DNA from: Bacteroidales bacterium
GTDB taxonomy: Bacteria > Bacteroidota > Bacteroidia > Bacteroidales > UBA932
Assembly: GCA_017430365.1 (NCBI GenBank)
Contig: JAFRNC010000002.1
Location: forward strand, 372,001 to 436,000
Direction of reading: 5' to 3'
Length of the DNA stretch: 64,000 bases
Shown: positions 46,196 to 55,086 of the stretch, in pieces
Layout of the letters: each line of letters starts with the position of its first letter
Position numbering within the stretch: the first letter of the stretch is position 1
The notes under the pieces: generated by a model
Database searches by the model: none
Told to the model about the DNA's origin: nothing
Seen by the model: the letters and a program-made list of their open reading frames with translations, nothing else
Made by a program: the position numbers and the translations under genes

Positions 46196-47328
46196 AACTC
46201 ATCTACTGCATCGCATCGGTCCACCATCCTGGCGGGATGGAACGGGTCCTGCTCAACAAACTCTGCTGGTTTGTACGACAGGGAGGCTATGACTTGTCGG
46301 TCGTGACCACAGACCAGGCCGGATTGCCTCCGTTTTACACTTTTCCGCCAGAAGTGAAAATGGTAGATTTAGGAATCGACTATTCCATGGACAACGGACG
46401 GTCTCCATTGGTCAAGATCTGCAGTTACTTCCGGAAACGGCGGTTGCACCGCAGCCGGCTGACGGACTTGTTGAAACGCGAAAAGGCCGACATTGTAATT
46501 TCGCTATATCCCTCGGAGTCCTCTTTTATCCCCCGCATCAAGGACGGCAGCAGGAAAGTACTGGAACTGCACTACAACAAGTTTTTCCGCCTTCAGTACA
46601 ATCGCCGGGGACTATTGGGTATGGCCGACCGCTTTAGGTCCTGGCAGGACGAAAGGATCGTGCGCAGGTTCGACCGTTTCGTGGTCCTGACCCGTGAAGA
46701 TGCCGGATACTGGGGTGCCCTGCCCAACCTGACAGTCATTCCCAACGCCGCGCTTCACATTGATGCTCCGCAAACCGGCTCCCATTCAAGCCGCCGTGTG
46801 ATTGCGGTAGGAAGACTTGACTATCAGAAGGGCTTCGACCGGCTTATCGACGCATGGGGTTTATTGCCTGAAACGTTGCGTCAAACCTGGCATCTTGACA
46901 TTTTCGGCCAGGGAGAGTGGAAAGATATGCTGACTCGGCAAATTGTCAGGCTCGGAATCGAAGACTCCGCCCGCATCCACCCCCCGACAACAGAAATTGC
47001 CAAGGAATATGCCGCCAGTGCCTTCCTGGTCATGAGTTCACACTACGAAGGCTTTCCGATGGTGATGATTGAGGCTATGAGCTGTGGCCTGCCGGTAGTT
47101 TCATTTGACTTTCCCTGCGGGCCGAAGGACATTATCCGCGAAGGGGAGAACGGTCTTCTGGTCAAAGAAGGCGATGTCACGGCCTTGGCCCGGTCACTGG
47201 AAACCATGATGCGCGATTCGGCTTTGCGGGAACGGATGGCTTCCCAAGCACACATTATTACCGAAACTTACAACGAAAAAACTATCATGGAGCAATGGGT
47301 TCAATGCTTTCAGAAACTACTGGTTTAA
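46192..47328 (+). CDS. Family 4 glycosyltransferase
   Basis: GT-B retaining glycosyltransferase of 378 residues. The N-terminal acceptor domain opens CIASVHHPGGMERVLLNKL; the C-terminal donor domain has VIAVGRLDYQKGFDRLIDAW and the nucleotide-sugar-binding EX7E block SSHYEGFPMVMIEAMSCGLP. It resembles GalNAc/hexosyl transferases of capsule loci. It is coupled to the upstream polymerase by a 4-base overlap. Confidence 0.92.
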   Translation: MKLIYCIASVHHPGGMERVLLNKLCWFVRQGGYDLSVVTTDQAGLPPFYTFPPEVKMVDLGIDYSMDNGRSPLVKICSYFRKRRLHRSRLTDLLKREKADIVISLYPSESSFIPRIKDGSRKVLELHYNKFFRLQYNRRGLLGMADRFRSWQDERIVRRFDRFVVLTREDAGYWGALPNLTVIPNAALHIDAPQTGSHSSRRVIAVGRLDYQKGFDRLIDAWGLLPETLRQTWHLDIFGQGEWKDMLTRQIVRLGIEDSARIHPPTTEIAKEYAASAFLVMSSHYEGFPMVMIEAMSCGLPVVSFDFPCGPKDIIREGENGLLVKEGDVTALARSLETMMRDSALRERMASQAHIITETYNEKTIMEQWVQCFQKLLV

Positions 47329-48185
47329 AACGGGATAACGGCTGGCTTGATTTGATGAAAATCATCCTTTTGCTGATTGTCGTCTTCCGGCATGCTTCCC
47401 TGCCCGATTGGTTTGACCGCGGTTTTACTGTATTCGACAGTGTCGGAAAAGGGCTGGTAACGATAACGAGCATAATCGTACCTTTTTTCTTCATACTGGC
47501 CGGATGCATCTTTTTCCAGAATATGCCGTCAAATCCCGGCGTGGCATGGTTTGGATACAAGTACAAGCGCAGCATTGCCGTTGTATTGATTCCCTATCTT
47601 ATCGCCAACGCCATAACTCTTGCCATATATGTTGCCGTACAGAAACTGGCACCAGATATGTTATCGGGCTTTCTCGGTGATAATTGGAAGAATGTCGCAT
47701 TCATTCTCTGGGAAGGCCCCATCAACCTTTCCCTCTGGCTCGTCAGAGAGTTGATTCTCCTATGCCTGATTGCCCCTTTGATATGGCTGTCAGTCCGTTA
47801 CACATGGGGAGTTGTAGTTGTTGCACTCGGCGTTCTGTGGTACTTCCACTTTGTACCTGAGCCGCTTTTCTGGTTCTCAGCGGGAACGGCATTGGCTATC
47901 TTGATCGTGAGAATACCTTCTATCAAAGATTGGTTTGACCGGCATCCTATCCGGTTTTCTTCATTCTGGAAAGACTGGGCATGGTTTGTCTTCCTTTACC
48001 ATTATATCCCGCAAATCGGTATGAAAAAAGTAGGTGTGGCCTTGTTGCCTGAAGTGACCAGCGGCGGACTTCTGGCCGTTTGGATCGGCAACGCCCTTAT
48101 CCTTCTTGTCGGATTAACATTGGTCTACTACTTGTTATATCGCTTTGCACCGAAACTGCTGGCTTTGCTGACAGGCGGCCATTGA
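47295..48185 (+). CDS. Acyltransferase family 3 membrane protein (short)
   Basis: Third acyltransferase-3 paralogue, only 296 residues against 350-358 for the others, with about eight to nine membrane helices. Its N-terminal motif is WLDLMKIILLLIVVFRHAS, in which Lys replaces the conserved Arg of FLR/MRF in the other two; the His is kept. Further on come AVVLIPYLIAN and a C-terminal PKLLALLTGGH. The start overlaps the preceding gene by 34 bases; ATG 47304 is an alternative. The Arg-to-Lys change could reduce or alter activity. Confidence 0.8.
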   Translation: MGSMLSETTGLKRDNGWLDLMKIILLLIVVFRHASLPDWFDRGFTVFDSVGKGLVTITSIIVPFFFILAGCIFFQNMPSNPGVAWFGYKYKRSIAVVLIPYLIANAITLAIYVAVQKLAPDMLSGFLGDNWKNVAFILWEGPINLSLWLVRELILLCLIAPLIWLSVRYTWGVVVVALGVLWYFHFVPEPLFWFSAGTALAILIVRIPSIKDWFDRHPIRFSSFWKDWAWFVFLYHYIPQIGMKKVGVALLPEVTSGGLLAVWIGNALILLVGLTLVYYLLYRFAPKLLALLTGGH

Positions 48186-48188
48186 CAT

Positions 48189-49421
48189 ATGCCTAAGAAG
48201 CTCCTCCAAATCAACCCGGTAGTGAAGGAAAATACCTCCACGGGGAAGATTATGCGGGAGCTCGGCGACCTGGCCATGGCTGCCGGATGGGAAAGTTATC
48301 TTGTCTACAGCCGTGCACGCGACGGAGTTCCGCCCCACTCCTCCATACTGGTACCTGTGGGAAATAAGGCCGACCTGCTCTTTCACTGGGTGGTCACAAG
48401 GTTTTTCGACGCTCACGGACTAGTCTCCCGCAGGGCAACACGCAAATTGATCCGTCGCATCCGAGAGATCGATCCCGACATCATACACATCCACAATGTC
48501 CACGGCTATTTCCTGCACTATCCTACGCTATGCCGTTTCCTGGCTGAACGGGGAAAACCTGTAATCTGGACCGTCCACGACTGCTGGCTCTTTACGGGTC
48601 ACTGCTATCACTATGCCGCCGCGGGATGCGACCGATGGCAGACAGGATGTCATCATTGCCCGCAGAAAAAGGCCTTCCCGGCCAGTTACGGATTCGACAG
48701 GTCGCGGAAGAACTTCATCGACAAACAGCAGGCTTTTGCCGGAATCTCTTCATTGACACTAGTGGCAGTATCTGAATGGATGCGCGGTGAACTGTCCCGC
48801 TCATTCCTGAAATCAGTCCCCTGCCGGGTAATATCAAACGGCATCGACCTCAACACGTTCCAGCCCCGGCCTGACCCGGATCTCAGGACCAGATACGGTA
48901 TAACACGTCCCCGCTTCTATCTGGCCGTCGCATCCATCTGGCTTCCCGAGAAAGGTATTGCAGACATCATCGACCTGTCAGGGAAATTACAGGAAGACGA
49001 GCAGTTGGTCATGGTTGGGAAAATCGACGCCAAACTACTGAAAACACTTCCGAAAACCATTGTCACGATTGACCGCACCGCCGATGCCCAGGCTCTGGCC
49101 TCCCTCTACACGGAGGCGACGGCGCTGGTCAATCCGACTTGGCAGGACAACTACCCTACTGTCAATATGGAATCCATGGCCTGCGGGACACCGGTAGTCA
49201 CATATCGGACAGGCGGCAGCGTGGAGTCCGTCACACCAAAGACAGGCATCGTCGTCAGGCAGGGAGACGTGGATGCACTTGCACAGGCACTTCGCCAGAT
49301 CAGGGAAACCGATCGGGCTACCTGGCAAAAAAATTGCCGTGACCATGCTGCCGGCCGTTTCGATAGGAACGAAAGGTTCAAAGATTATATCCGGTTATAT
49401 GAAGATCTTGCAACTAGGTAA
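48189..49421 (+). CDS. Family 4 glycosyltransferase
   Basis: GT-B glycosyltransferase of 410 residues. The N-terminal half carries KKLLQINPVVKENTSTGKIM and IIHIHNVHGYFLHYPTL, with WTVHDCWLFTGHCYHY, typical of the WcaC/colanic-acid type. The donor domain has RFYLAVASIWLPEKGIADI and an EX7E-like block ALVNPTWQDNYPTVNMESMA. It lies 3 bases after the acyltransferase gene and overlaps the next by 23 bases. Confidence 0.92.
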   Translation: MPKKLLQINPVVKENTSTGKIMRELGDLAMAAGWESYLVYSRARDGVPPHSSILVPVGNKADLLFHWVVTRFFDAHGLVSRRATRKLIRRIREIDPDIIHIHNVHGYFLHYPTLCRFLAERGKPVIWTVHDCWLFTGHCYHYAAAGCDRWQTGCHHCPQKKAFPASYGFDRSRKNFIDKQQAFAGISSLTLVAVSEWMRGELSRSFLKSVPCRVISNGIDLNTFQPRPDPDLRTRYGITRPRFYLAVASIWLPEKGIADIIDLSGKLQEDEQLVMVGKIDAKLLKTLPKTIVTIDRTADAQALASLYTEATALVNPTWQDNYPTVNMESMACGTPVVTYRTGGSVESVTPKTGIVVRQGDVDALAQALRQIRETDRATWQKNCRDHAAGRFDRNERFKDYIRLYEDLATR

Positions 49422-50502
49422 GTTCTACCCCATTCTGGGTGGCGTGGAAAAGATGGAGGCCAGCCTCGCCGAGGGGATCTCCTCTTGCGGCATTCCTTGC
49501 GACATGCTCTGCGCAAGCGCCGATGGAATCAAGCATATCCGGACCGTCCCGCTCAACGCGAACGGACGTATTATCGTGGTGCCTACACTGATGAAGGCGG
49601 CAGGGACGATGATAGCTCCCCGTATGATCGGCTGGCTGCGGAAACATGCGGCAGAGTATGACATTATCCACATCCACCACCCCGACCCCATGGCGGCTCT
49701 CGCCCTCAGGCTGAGCGGCTACAAAGGACGCGTAATCCTTCACTGGCACAGCGATATCCTGTCGCAGAAAGTGCTGCTGTTCTTCTATAAGCCGCTCCAG
49801 AACTGGCTGATTCGCCGCGCGGAGCGCATCGTCGGCACAACGCCCGTCTATGTACGGGAATCACCCCATCTGGCTCACTCCCAAGAGAAATGCTCGGCCG
49901 TCCCCATAGGCATCGATCCGCTGCAGCCCGATCCGGAAAAAGTGGCAGAAATCAGGAACCGCTTTTCAGGAAAGAAAATAATCTTGTCCGTCGGAAGGCT
50001 GGTACCCTACAAAGGATATCCTTATCTTATTGAAGCCGTATCGCTTCTTCCGGATGATTATCACCTGGTGATCGGCGGTACCGGCCCGCTCAGGAAAGAG
50101 CTGGAAGAGATGATTGCCGGGAAAAACCTTCAGGACAGGATTTCCATGAAAGGCTTTATCGATGACAGCGATCTGCCGGCCTGGTTCGGGGCTTGCGACT
50201 GTTTCGTGCTCACAAGCACTATGAAGACGGAGGCTTTCGGTATCGTGCAGATAGAAGCCATGAGTTGCCACAAACCGGTGGTAGCCACCCGGATTCCACA
50301 CTCCGGCGTCGCGTGGGTCAATGAAGACGGGGTTTCCGGGCGCAATGTAACCCCGGGTAAACCGGAACAATATGCCGCCGCAATCCAAGAAGTTGCCGAT
50401 AATAGCCGAAAATTCGGAGAAAGTGCGTATCTTCGCTATTTGAATCGGTTCACCCGTAAACAAATGATCGACCAAATACTTCTGTTATATGAAAAGTCAT
50501 AA
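49399..50502 (+). CDS. Family 4 glycosyltransferase
   Basis: GT-B glycosyltransferase of 367 residues. KILQLGKFYPILGGVEKMEA at the start; the donor domain has ILSVGRLVPYKGYPYLIEAV and the EX7E block KTEAFGIVQIEAMSCHKP. It resembles mannosyl- or rhamnosyl-type GT4 enzymes. ATG 49399 is chosen, because the longer open frame from 49273 runs inside the preceding gene. It overlaps the Wza-like gene by 14 bases. Confidence 0.92.
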   Translation: MKILQLGKFYPILGGVEKMEASLAEGISSCGIPCDMLCASADGIKHIRTVPLNANGRIIVVPTLMKAAGTMIAPRMIGWLRKHAAEYDIIHIHHPDPMAALALRLSGYKGRVILHWHSDILSQKVLLFFYKPLQNWLIRRAERIVGTTPVYVRESPHLAHSQEKCSAVPIGIDPLQPDPEKVAEIRNRFSGKKIILSVGRLVPYKGYPYLIEAVSLLPDDYHLVIGGTGPLRKELEEMIAGKNLQDRISMKGFIDDSDLPAWFGACDCFVLTSTMKTEAFGIVQIEAMSCHKPVVATRIPHSGVAWVNEDGVSGRNVTPGKPEQYAAAIQEVADNSRKFGESAYLRYLNRFTRKQMIDQILLLYEKS

Positions 50503-51268
50503 TCTATTCGGGCTCCTGGCCATACTCCTGCTGCTGGCGGCCGCCGGTTGCACGACCCCGCGTACGTTGGGCTACCTGCTCGACATGGAATACAATAAAG
50601 ACTACCCGGCCAAACCTGCACCGGAACTGACAATCCAGATCGAGGACCGCCTCAGCATCCAGGTAATCAGCGAAAACGCCCAGCTTTCCGCCCCTTTCAA
50701 CACGCTTCTGACTCTCACCGACCTGGCCAGCAACACGACCAAGCAACCCGTGTTAACCTACACCGTAGACCAACAGGGAACCATTGAATTCCCTGTTTTG
50801 GGCAAACTTCGCGTTGAGGGCTTGACACTTAAGGAGCTCGAAGGCATGATATCCAAAGAAATCATCACCCGGGGATACATCAAGGAGCCCGTCGTCATAG
50901 CTTCGCTCGACAACTTTACGATTACGGTCATTGGAGAACGCAATTCAACAATCTTTCCGATTGAAGGGAAAAGCCTCAACCTTCTGCAAGCCATCGCCCG
51001 GTTCGGAGGAACCCAAGGTGAAAATTTCAATATCAAGGACGTGACGGTCATCCGCACCGAGAATGGGTCCCGCCGTGCATACTCCGTCAACCTACAGAAA
51101 AAGGATCTTTTTGACTCGCCAGTTTTTTATCTGCAGCAGAATGACATTATCTATCTCAAGCACCAAGGCTCTCAGATGAATTCCAGCGTTCGGAACTTCA
51201 TTTCCGCAATCGGTATCATAAGTTCCTTCGCCAGCCTTATCCTTTCGTATCTGGCATTAACCAAATAA
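50489..51268 (+). CDS. Polysaccharide export outer-membrane lipoprotein (Wza-like)
   Basis: Outer-membrane export protein of the Wza/BexD family, 259 residues. The lipoprotein signal peptide ends LLAAAGC with Cys21. It is followed by the PES domain (about 45-130, with TIQIEDRLSIQVIS and GTIEFPVLGKLRVEGLTLKE) and a SLBB-type domain (about 135-225, with FTITVIGERNSTIFPIEG). The C-terminal membrane segment (about 237-257, IIGIISSFASLILSYLAL-like) replaces Wza's amphipathic helix, as in many Bacteroidota. It is immediately followed by its Wzc-like partner. Confidence 0.95.
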   Translation: MKSHNLFGLLAILLLLAAAGCTTPRTLGYLLDMEYNKDYPAKPAPELTIQIEDRLSIQVISENAQLSAPFNTLLTLTDLASNTTKQPVLTYTVDQQGTIEFPVLGKLRVEGLTLKELEGMISKEIITRGYIKEPVVIASLDNFTITVIGERNSTIFPIEGKSLNLLQAIARFGGTQGENFNIKDVTVIRTENGSRRAYSVNLQKKDLFDSPVFYLQQNDIIYLKHQGSQMNSSVRNFISAIGIISSFASLILSYLALTK

Positions 51269-51274
51269 ACCGCC

Positions 51275-53650
51275 ATGCAAGAAACCACCAACAACAGCCG
51301 CATCAATCTTGTCGACCTGTTCCTGTATTTGCTGAGCCACTGGTACTGGTTCGTACTCTGCGTCGCCATATGCGCAGGATACGCCTATTGGCAGTACGCC
51401 AAGACGCCCCTCACCTACCAGGCGGACGCCACCATCATAATCAAAGACCCCAGCAACACGAGGATGTCGGTGAGCATGAGCGCATACAGCGGCATGATCA
51501 ACAAGGTCAACATGACCAACGAGATCCTGCAGCTACGCTCGAAACAGCTGATGACTGAAACCGTCAAAACTTTGAATGCCGATATCAGCTACACGCTGCC
51601 CATCAAGCTGAGGAACGTGGAACTGTACCAGACGACACCTGTCAAGATGACTGTGTTGCCGGACGAAGGAACCCCTGACTACCTGCGCTTTACCGTCACT
51701 ACAATAGATCCCTCATTCATAAATGTAGAACTGCCGGATGGCCGGAGCGCCCGGATTTCCCTGGGCGATACGGTATCGGTCAGCAATGCCCGCGTCATTT
51801 TCACGCCCACGCGATACTATCATGGCGAAGCGGCCGGCAAGCCTGTCACCATTACCAAACAGCCCGTCTGGAATGCCGTCTCCTATTTCCTCTCACGCCT
51901 TTCCATCACCCAGAGCGAAGGCACTATCCTTAGGGTTTCCCTCCGGGACTATTCCGCCCAGCGTGGTTGTGATATCATCAATACTCTGATTGAGAAATAC
52001 AACGAGGATGCCGTTCGCGAAAAGAACCGCGTCGCCGTCAATACTGCTTTGTTCATCAACGAACGCCTGATGCTCATCCAGCAGGAGTTGGGCGGCGTGG
52101 AAGATGAAATCGCCCAGTTCAAGGCCGCCGAGCGGATCATGGACGCCAACTCTGCATCGGCACAGTATCTCAATGAAAGCAAGCAGTACAGCGCACAGAT
52201 TGTCAAAACGGAGACCCAGCTCAAACTTGCCGAATTCCTACGCGATTACATCACCTCTTCATTTGCTTCCTACGAGACTATCCCCGTCAATACCGGACTT
52301 GAGGATGCCAAGATCGAAAACGAAATCACTCAGTACAATGCGCTTGTAGTGCAACGGGAACGCCTGCTCAGCGCTTCCAGTGCTGAAAGCCCCGCTGTCA
52401 AGCAGACAGAAGCGACCCTGCTGCCTCTTCGCCAGAATATCCTCGGCTCGATCAACAACCTGATTGCTGCGCTGGACGTCCAGCGCAACGACCTTACCAA
52501 TCAGGAGCACGAGTCTCTCCGCAAGTTCACCACAATGCCTGCCAAGGCCCGTCAGCTCCTCTCGATAGAGAGGCAGCAGAAAATCAAGGAGAACCTCTAC
52601 ATCTACCTGCTCAACAAGCGCGAGGAAAACGCCCTGACGCAGACAATGGTCGACAACAACGCCCGTATGATCGACAATGCTGTCGGTACCCCGTACCCCG
52701 TCCATCCGAACCGCAACCGGATGTTGCTTATCGGTCTGCTGATCGGCCTCCTCATCCCCGCAGTCATTCTGTTTGCCATCATCTTCCTCGACAACAAGAT
52801 CCGTACACGCAAGGACCTGGTCGAAGAAGGCGTGCAGACCCCGTTCCTGGCTGAGCTTCCGAAGGCCAAGATGAAGAAACTGAAAAAAGGCGAAAAACGC
52901 GATCCCAAACAGACGGCATACAGCCAATCTTCAAGCCGTGCATTCACCGAGTCGATGCGGATGATGGCCACAAACCTGGATTTCATGCGGCCTGAAGGAA
53001 GCACCAGCACCGTCCTGGCGACCACCTCGTTCAACACTTCGGCCGGTAAAACCTTCATAACCGTCAATACGGCCAACTGTCTGGCCGATGCAGGCAAGAG
53101 AGTCATAGTACTCGACGCTGACTTGCGCAAACGCACCATTTCCGGGGAATTCGGCCTGAAACACAATACCGTGGGTCTGTCGAACTACCTCAACGACGAC
53201 TCCATTATCATGGAAGACATCCTGCACGAGGGTGTCCTCGACGGTGTCGATTTCATCCCTGCCGGCCATATTCCGCCGAACCCGGCCGCCCTGCTGGGCA
53301 GAAAGCGGTTCGACAACCTGATTGAAACGCTCCGTCAACGCTACGACTACATTCTGCTGGACGGTGTCCCGGTCAATGCCGTGGCCGACATCCTGGTGAT
53401 CCAGCGTCTGGTCGACCTTACTGTCTTTGTCATCCGAAGCGGACAGATCGATCGCCGCAACCTCCCGGCTCTCGATGATTTCTATACCCAGAAAAAGCTT
53501 ACCAACCCTTGCATCGTCCTCAACGCCACTGATTACCGTGGCACTTACGGCTACGGTTATGGCTACGGATACGGCTATGGTTACGGCTACGGTTATGGAT
53601 ATGGATACGGCGAGGACAAAGATAAGAAACGCCGCTGGAGAAAGAGTTAA
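51275..53650 (+). CDS. Wzc-type polysaccharide co-polymerase with BY-kinase domain
   Basis: Inner-membrane chain-length regulator and bacterial tyrosine kinase, 791 residues. An N-terminal Wzz domain lies between two membrane helices (about 23-40 and 483-505), with a coiled-coil-like periplasmic region around 255-460. The cytosolic ATPase domain has Walker A at about 584-593 (TSFNTSAGKT, lacking the usual PGEGKS spacing), Walker A' VIVLDADLRKRT (Asp614, Asp616) and Walker B YILLDGVP. The tail is eleven consecutive Tyr-Gly pairs followed by a charged end, the tyrosine cluster whose phosphorylation controls Wzc assembly. No separate phosphatase gene of the Wzb type lies next to it. Confidence 0.95.
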   Translation: MQETTNNSRINLVDLFLYLLSHWYWFVLCVAICAGYAYWQYAKTPLTYQADATIIIKDPSNTRMSVSMSAYSGMINKVNMTNEILQLRSKQLMTETVKTLNADISYTLPIKLRNVELYQTTPVKMTVLPDEGTPDYLRFTVTTIDPSFINVELPDGRSARISLGDTVSVSNARVIFTPTRYYHGEAAGKPVTITKQPVWNAVSYFLSRLSITQSEGTILRVSLRDYSAQRGCDIINTLIEKYNEDAVREKNRVAVNTALFINERLMLIQQELGGVEDEIAQFKAAERIMDANSASAQYLNESKQYSAQIVKTETQLKLAEFLRDYITSSFASYETIPVNTGLEDAKIENEITQYNALVVQRERLLSASSAESPAVKQTEATLLPLRQNILGSINNLIAALDVQRNDLTNQEHESLRKFTTMPAKARQLLSIERQQKIKENLYIYLLNKREENALTQTMVDNNARMIDNAVGTPYPVHPNRNRMLLIGLLIGLLIPAVILFAIIFLDNKIRTRKDLVEEGVQTPFLAELPKAKMKKLKKGEKRDPKQTAYSQSSSRAFTESMRMMATNLDFMRPEGSTSTVLATTSFNTSAGKTFITVNTANCLADAGKRVIVLDADLRKRTISGEFGLKHNTVGLSNYLNDDSIIMEDILHEGVLDGVDFIPAGHIPPNPAALLGRKRFDNLIETLRQRYDYILLDGVPVNAVADILVIQRLVDLTVFVIRSGQIDRRNLPALDDFYTQKKLTNPCIVLNATDYRGTYGYGYGYGYGYGYGYGYGYGYGEDKDKKRRWRKS
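53546..53611 (+). repeat. Hexanucleotide-type repeat coding the Tyr-Gly tail of the Wzc-like kinase
   Basis: Eleven TAY-GGN codon pairs in a row (66 bases) at the 3' end of the kinase gene. Third positions vary, so it is a protein-level repeat as much as a DNA repeat, but slippage by 6-base units could change the number of tyrosines. Confidence 0.9.
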
Positions 53651-53664
53651 CCAAGTAGCAGTCA

Positions 53665-54063
53665 ATGACAATCGCAGTAGATTTCGACGGCACCATCGTC
53701 GAGCATAAGTATCCGGCCATCGGCAAGGAGATTCCTTTCGCGATCGACACGCTCCGCACGCTTGTCGCCGAAGGGCACAAGTTGATACTCTGGACCTCCC
53801 GCGACGGAGAACTGCTCGACGAGGCACTGGCCTTCTGCAAGGAACGCGGCCTGGAATTCTACGCTGTCAACAGCAACTATCCTCCCGGCGCACTTTTTAA
53901 GACGCAAGCCGGCCGCTCCTGCAAGGTTGTAGCCGATGTGTATATCGATGACCGCAATGTAGGCGGCCTTCCCGACTGGGGCACTATGCACGAAATCATT
54001 ACCGGCATCCGCGAAGAGAAGCACAAACGTTCGCGCGGCCTCTTCGGACGGCGCAAGCGATGA
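53665..54063 (+). CDS. Small HAD-superfamily hydrolase
   Basis: A 132-residue HAD protein with the nucleophile motif VDFDGTIVEH at residues 5-14 (Asp6, Asp8), LILWTSRDGELLDEA for motif II, Lys85 or nearby, and VYIDDRNVGG for motif IV. No cap domain is visible, so it is a minimal HAD phosphatase of the type found in Bacteroidota capsule loci. Substrate unknown; a sugar phosphate is possible. It is 14 bases after the kinase gene. Confidence 0.85.
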   Translation: MTIAVDFDGTIVEHKYPAIGKEIPFAIDTLRTLVAEGHKLILWTSRDGELLDEALAFCKERGLEFYAVNSNYPPGALFKTQAGRSCKVVADVYIDDRNVGGLPDWGTMHEIITGIREEKHKRSRGLFGRRKR

Positions 54064-54073
54064 GAAAACAGGG

Positions 54074-55081
54074 ATGACAGATCTGTTCCTGGCATTGGTA
54101 CGCAGCGGCCTCCACGAGAGGCCGCTTGCTGCAGAAGAACTGCAGCAAGCCCGCGCTGCGACAGCCGCCGACTGGGCGTCGATTCTTACTGCCGCACGGC
54201 AGCAGACAGTGCTGGGACAGTTGTACCAGGCGCTCTTCCTGCTTCCTCCCGATGTCAAGCCGCCTGAGAAGGTCGTTACGGCTATTATGTCCGAAGCTCT
54301 TCGCTCCGTCCGGCGCAGTTATGCAGTAACCGCGGCTACGGAAAAGCTTGTGGAACGTCTCAGGTCGGCCGGTCTATCGCCTGTCGTGATGAAAGGCGTA
54401 ACCGTGGCCGCTTTCTACCGGCGCCCTGAGTTCCGGGCCGCCGGGGACATCGACCTCTATCTCCCGAAAGATCAATTCTCCAAGGCCTTGCAGTACCTTG
54501 ACAACCCTCAGGCGGCAACTGACGGCGGAATCCACTCCAAGGAAGACGGGATCGATATCGACCTTCACGACAACTACTACGACCTTCACTGCCGCCAGTC
54601 CCTGCTTCCCGAGCCCGGAACTCCGGAAGCGACATTACTAATGCTGTCCGCCCATATTCTCAAGCACGCCATCGGACCCGGCGTCGGGCTGCGGCAACTG
54701 TGCGATATGACGATGGCCGTCCAGACGCTTGGAAGCAAGTGCGATCCATCAGCCTTGCGGACGCTTTTCCGCCGGACAGGCACACTGCGCTGGAACCGGC
54801 TTCTCTTCTCTTTCCTGTCTGAGCATCTCTCCATGTCCGACCCCGTGTTCAGCGACAAGGAACATATATCATCTGAATCCCTTATGCGCATCGTAATGGA
54901 TGGCGGCAATTTCGGACACTATGCCGCTGCGCGCCAAACCGCACTGGACGCCGGCGACAAGCGCCGCAAACTCAACACCCTCTCACAGATTCTCAAGCGG
55001 ATGCCCTTCTCGCTCCGCTACTCCCCCCGCGAAACCTTCGCCAGGATCGGAACACTGATCCGTGGCAACCTGCACTGGTAG
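54074..55081 (+). CDS. Nucleotidyltransferase-like protein (NTP_transf_5 type)
   Basis: A 335-residue protein with a nucleotidyltransferase-fold motif: VVMKGVTVAAFYRRPEFR then AAGDIDLYLPKD, where the G-D-x-D pair (DID) is the expected metal site, at about residues 108-135. The remainder is helical and not recognised. Proteins of this uncharacterised family are common at the ends of polysaccharide clusters. Its stop is 5 bases from the stop of the convergent upxY gene. Confidence 0.7.
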   Translation: MTDLFLALVRSGLHERPLAAEELQQARAATAADWASILTAARQQTVLGQLYQALFLLPPDVKPPEKVVTAIMSEALRSVRRSYAVTAATEKLVERLRSAGLSPVVMKGVTVAAFYRRPEFRAAGDIDLYLPKDQFSKALQYLDNPQAATDGGIHSKEDGIDIDLHDNYYDLHCRQSLLPEPGTPEATLLMLSAHILKHAIGPGVGLRQLCDMTMAVQTLGSKCDPSALRTLFRRTGTLRWNRLLFSFLSEHLSMSDPVFSDKEHISSESLMRIVMDGGNFGHYAAARQTALDAGDKRRKLNTLSQILKRMPFSLRYSPRETFARIGTLIRGNLHW

Positions 55082-55086
55082 TTGAA

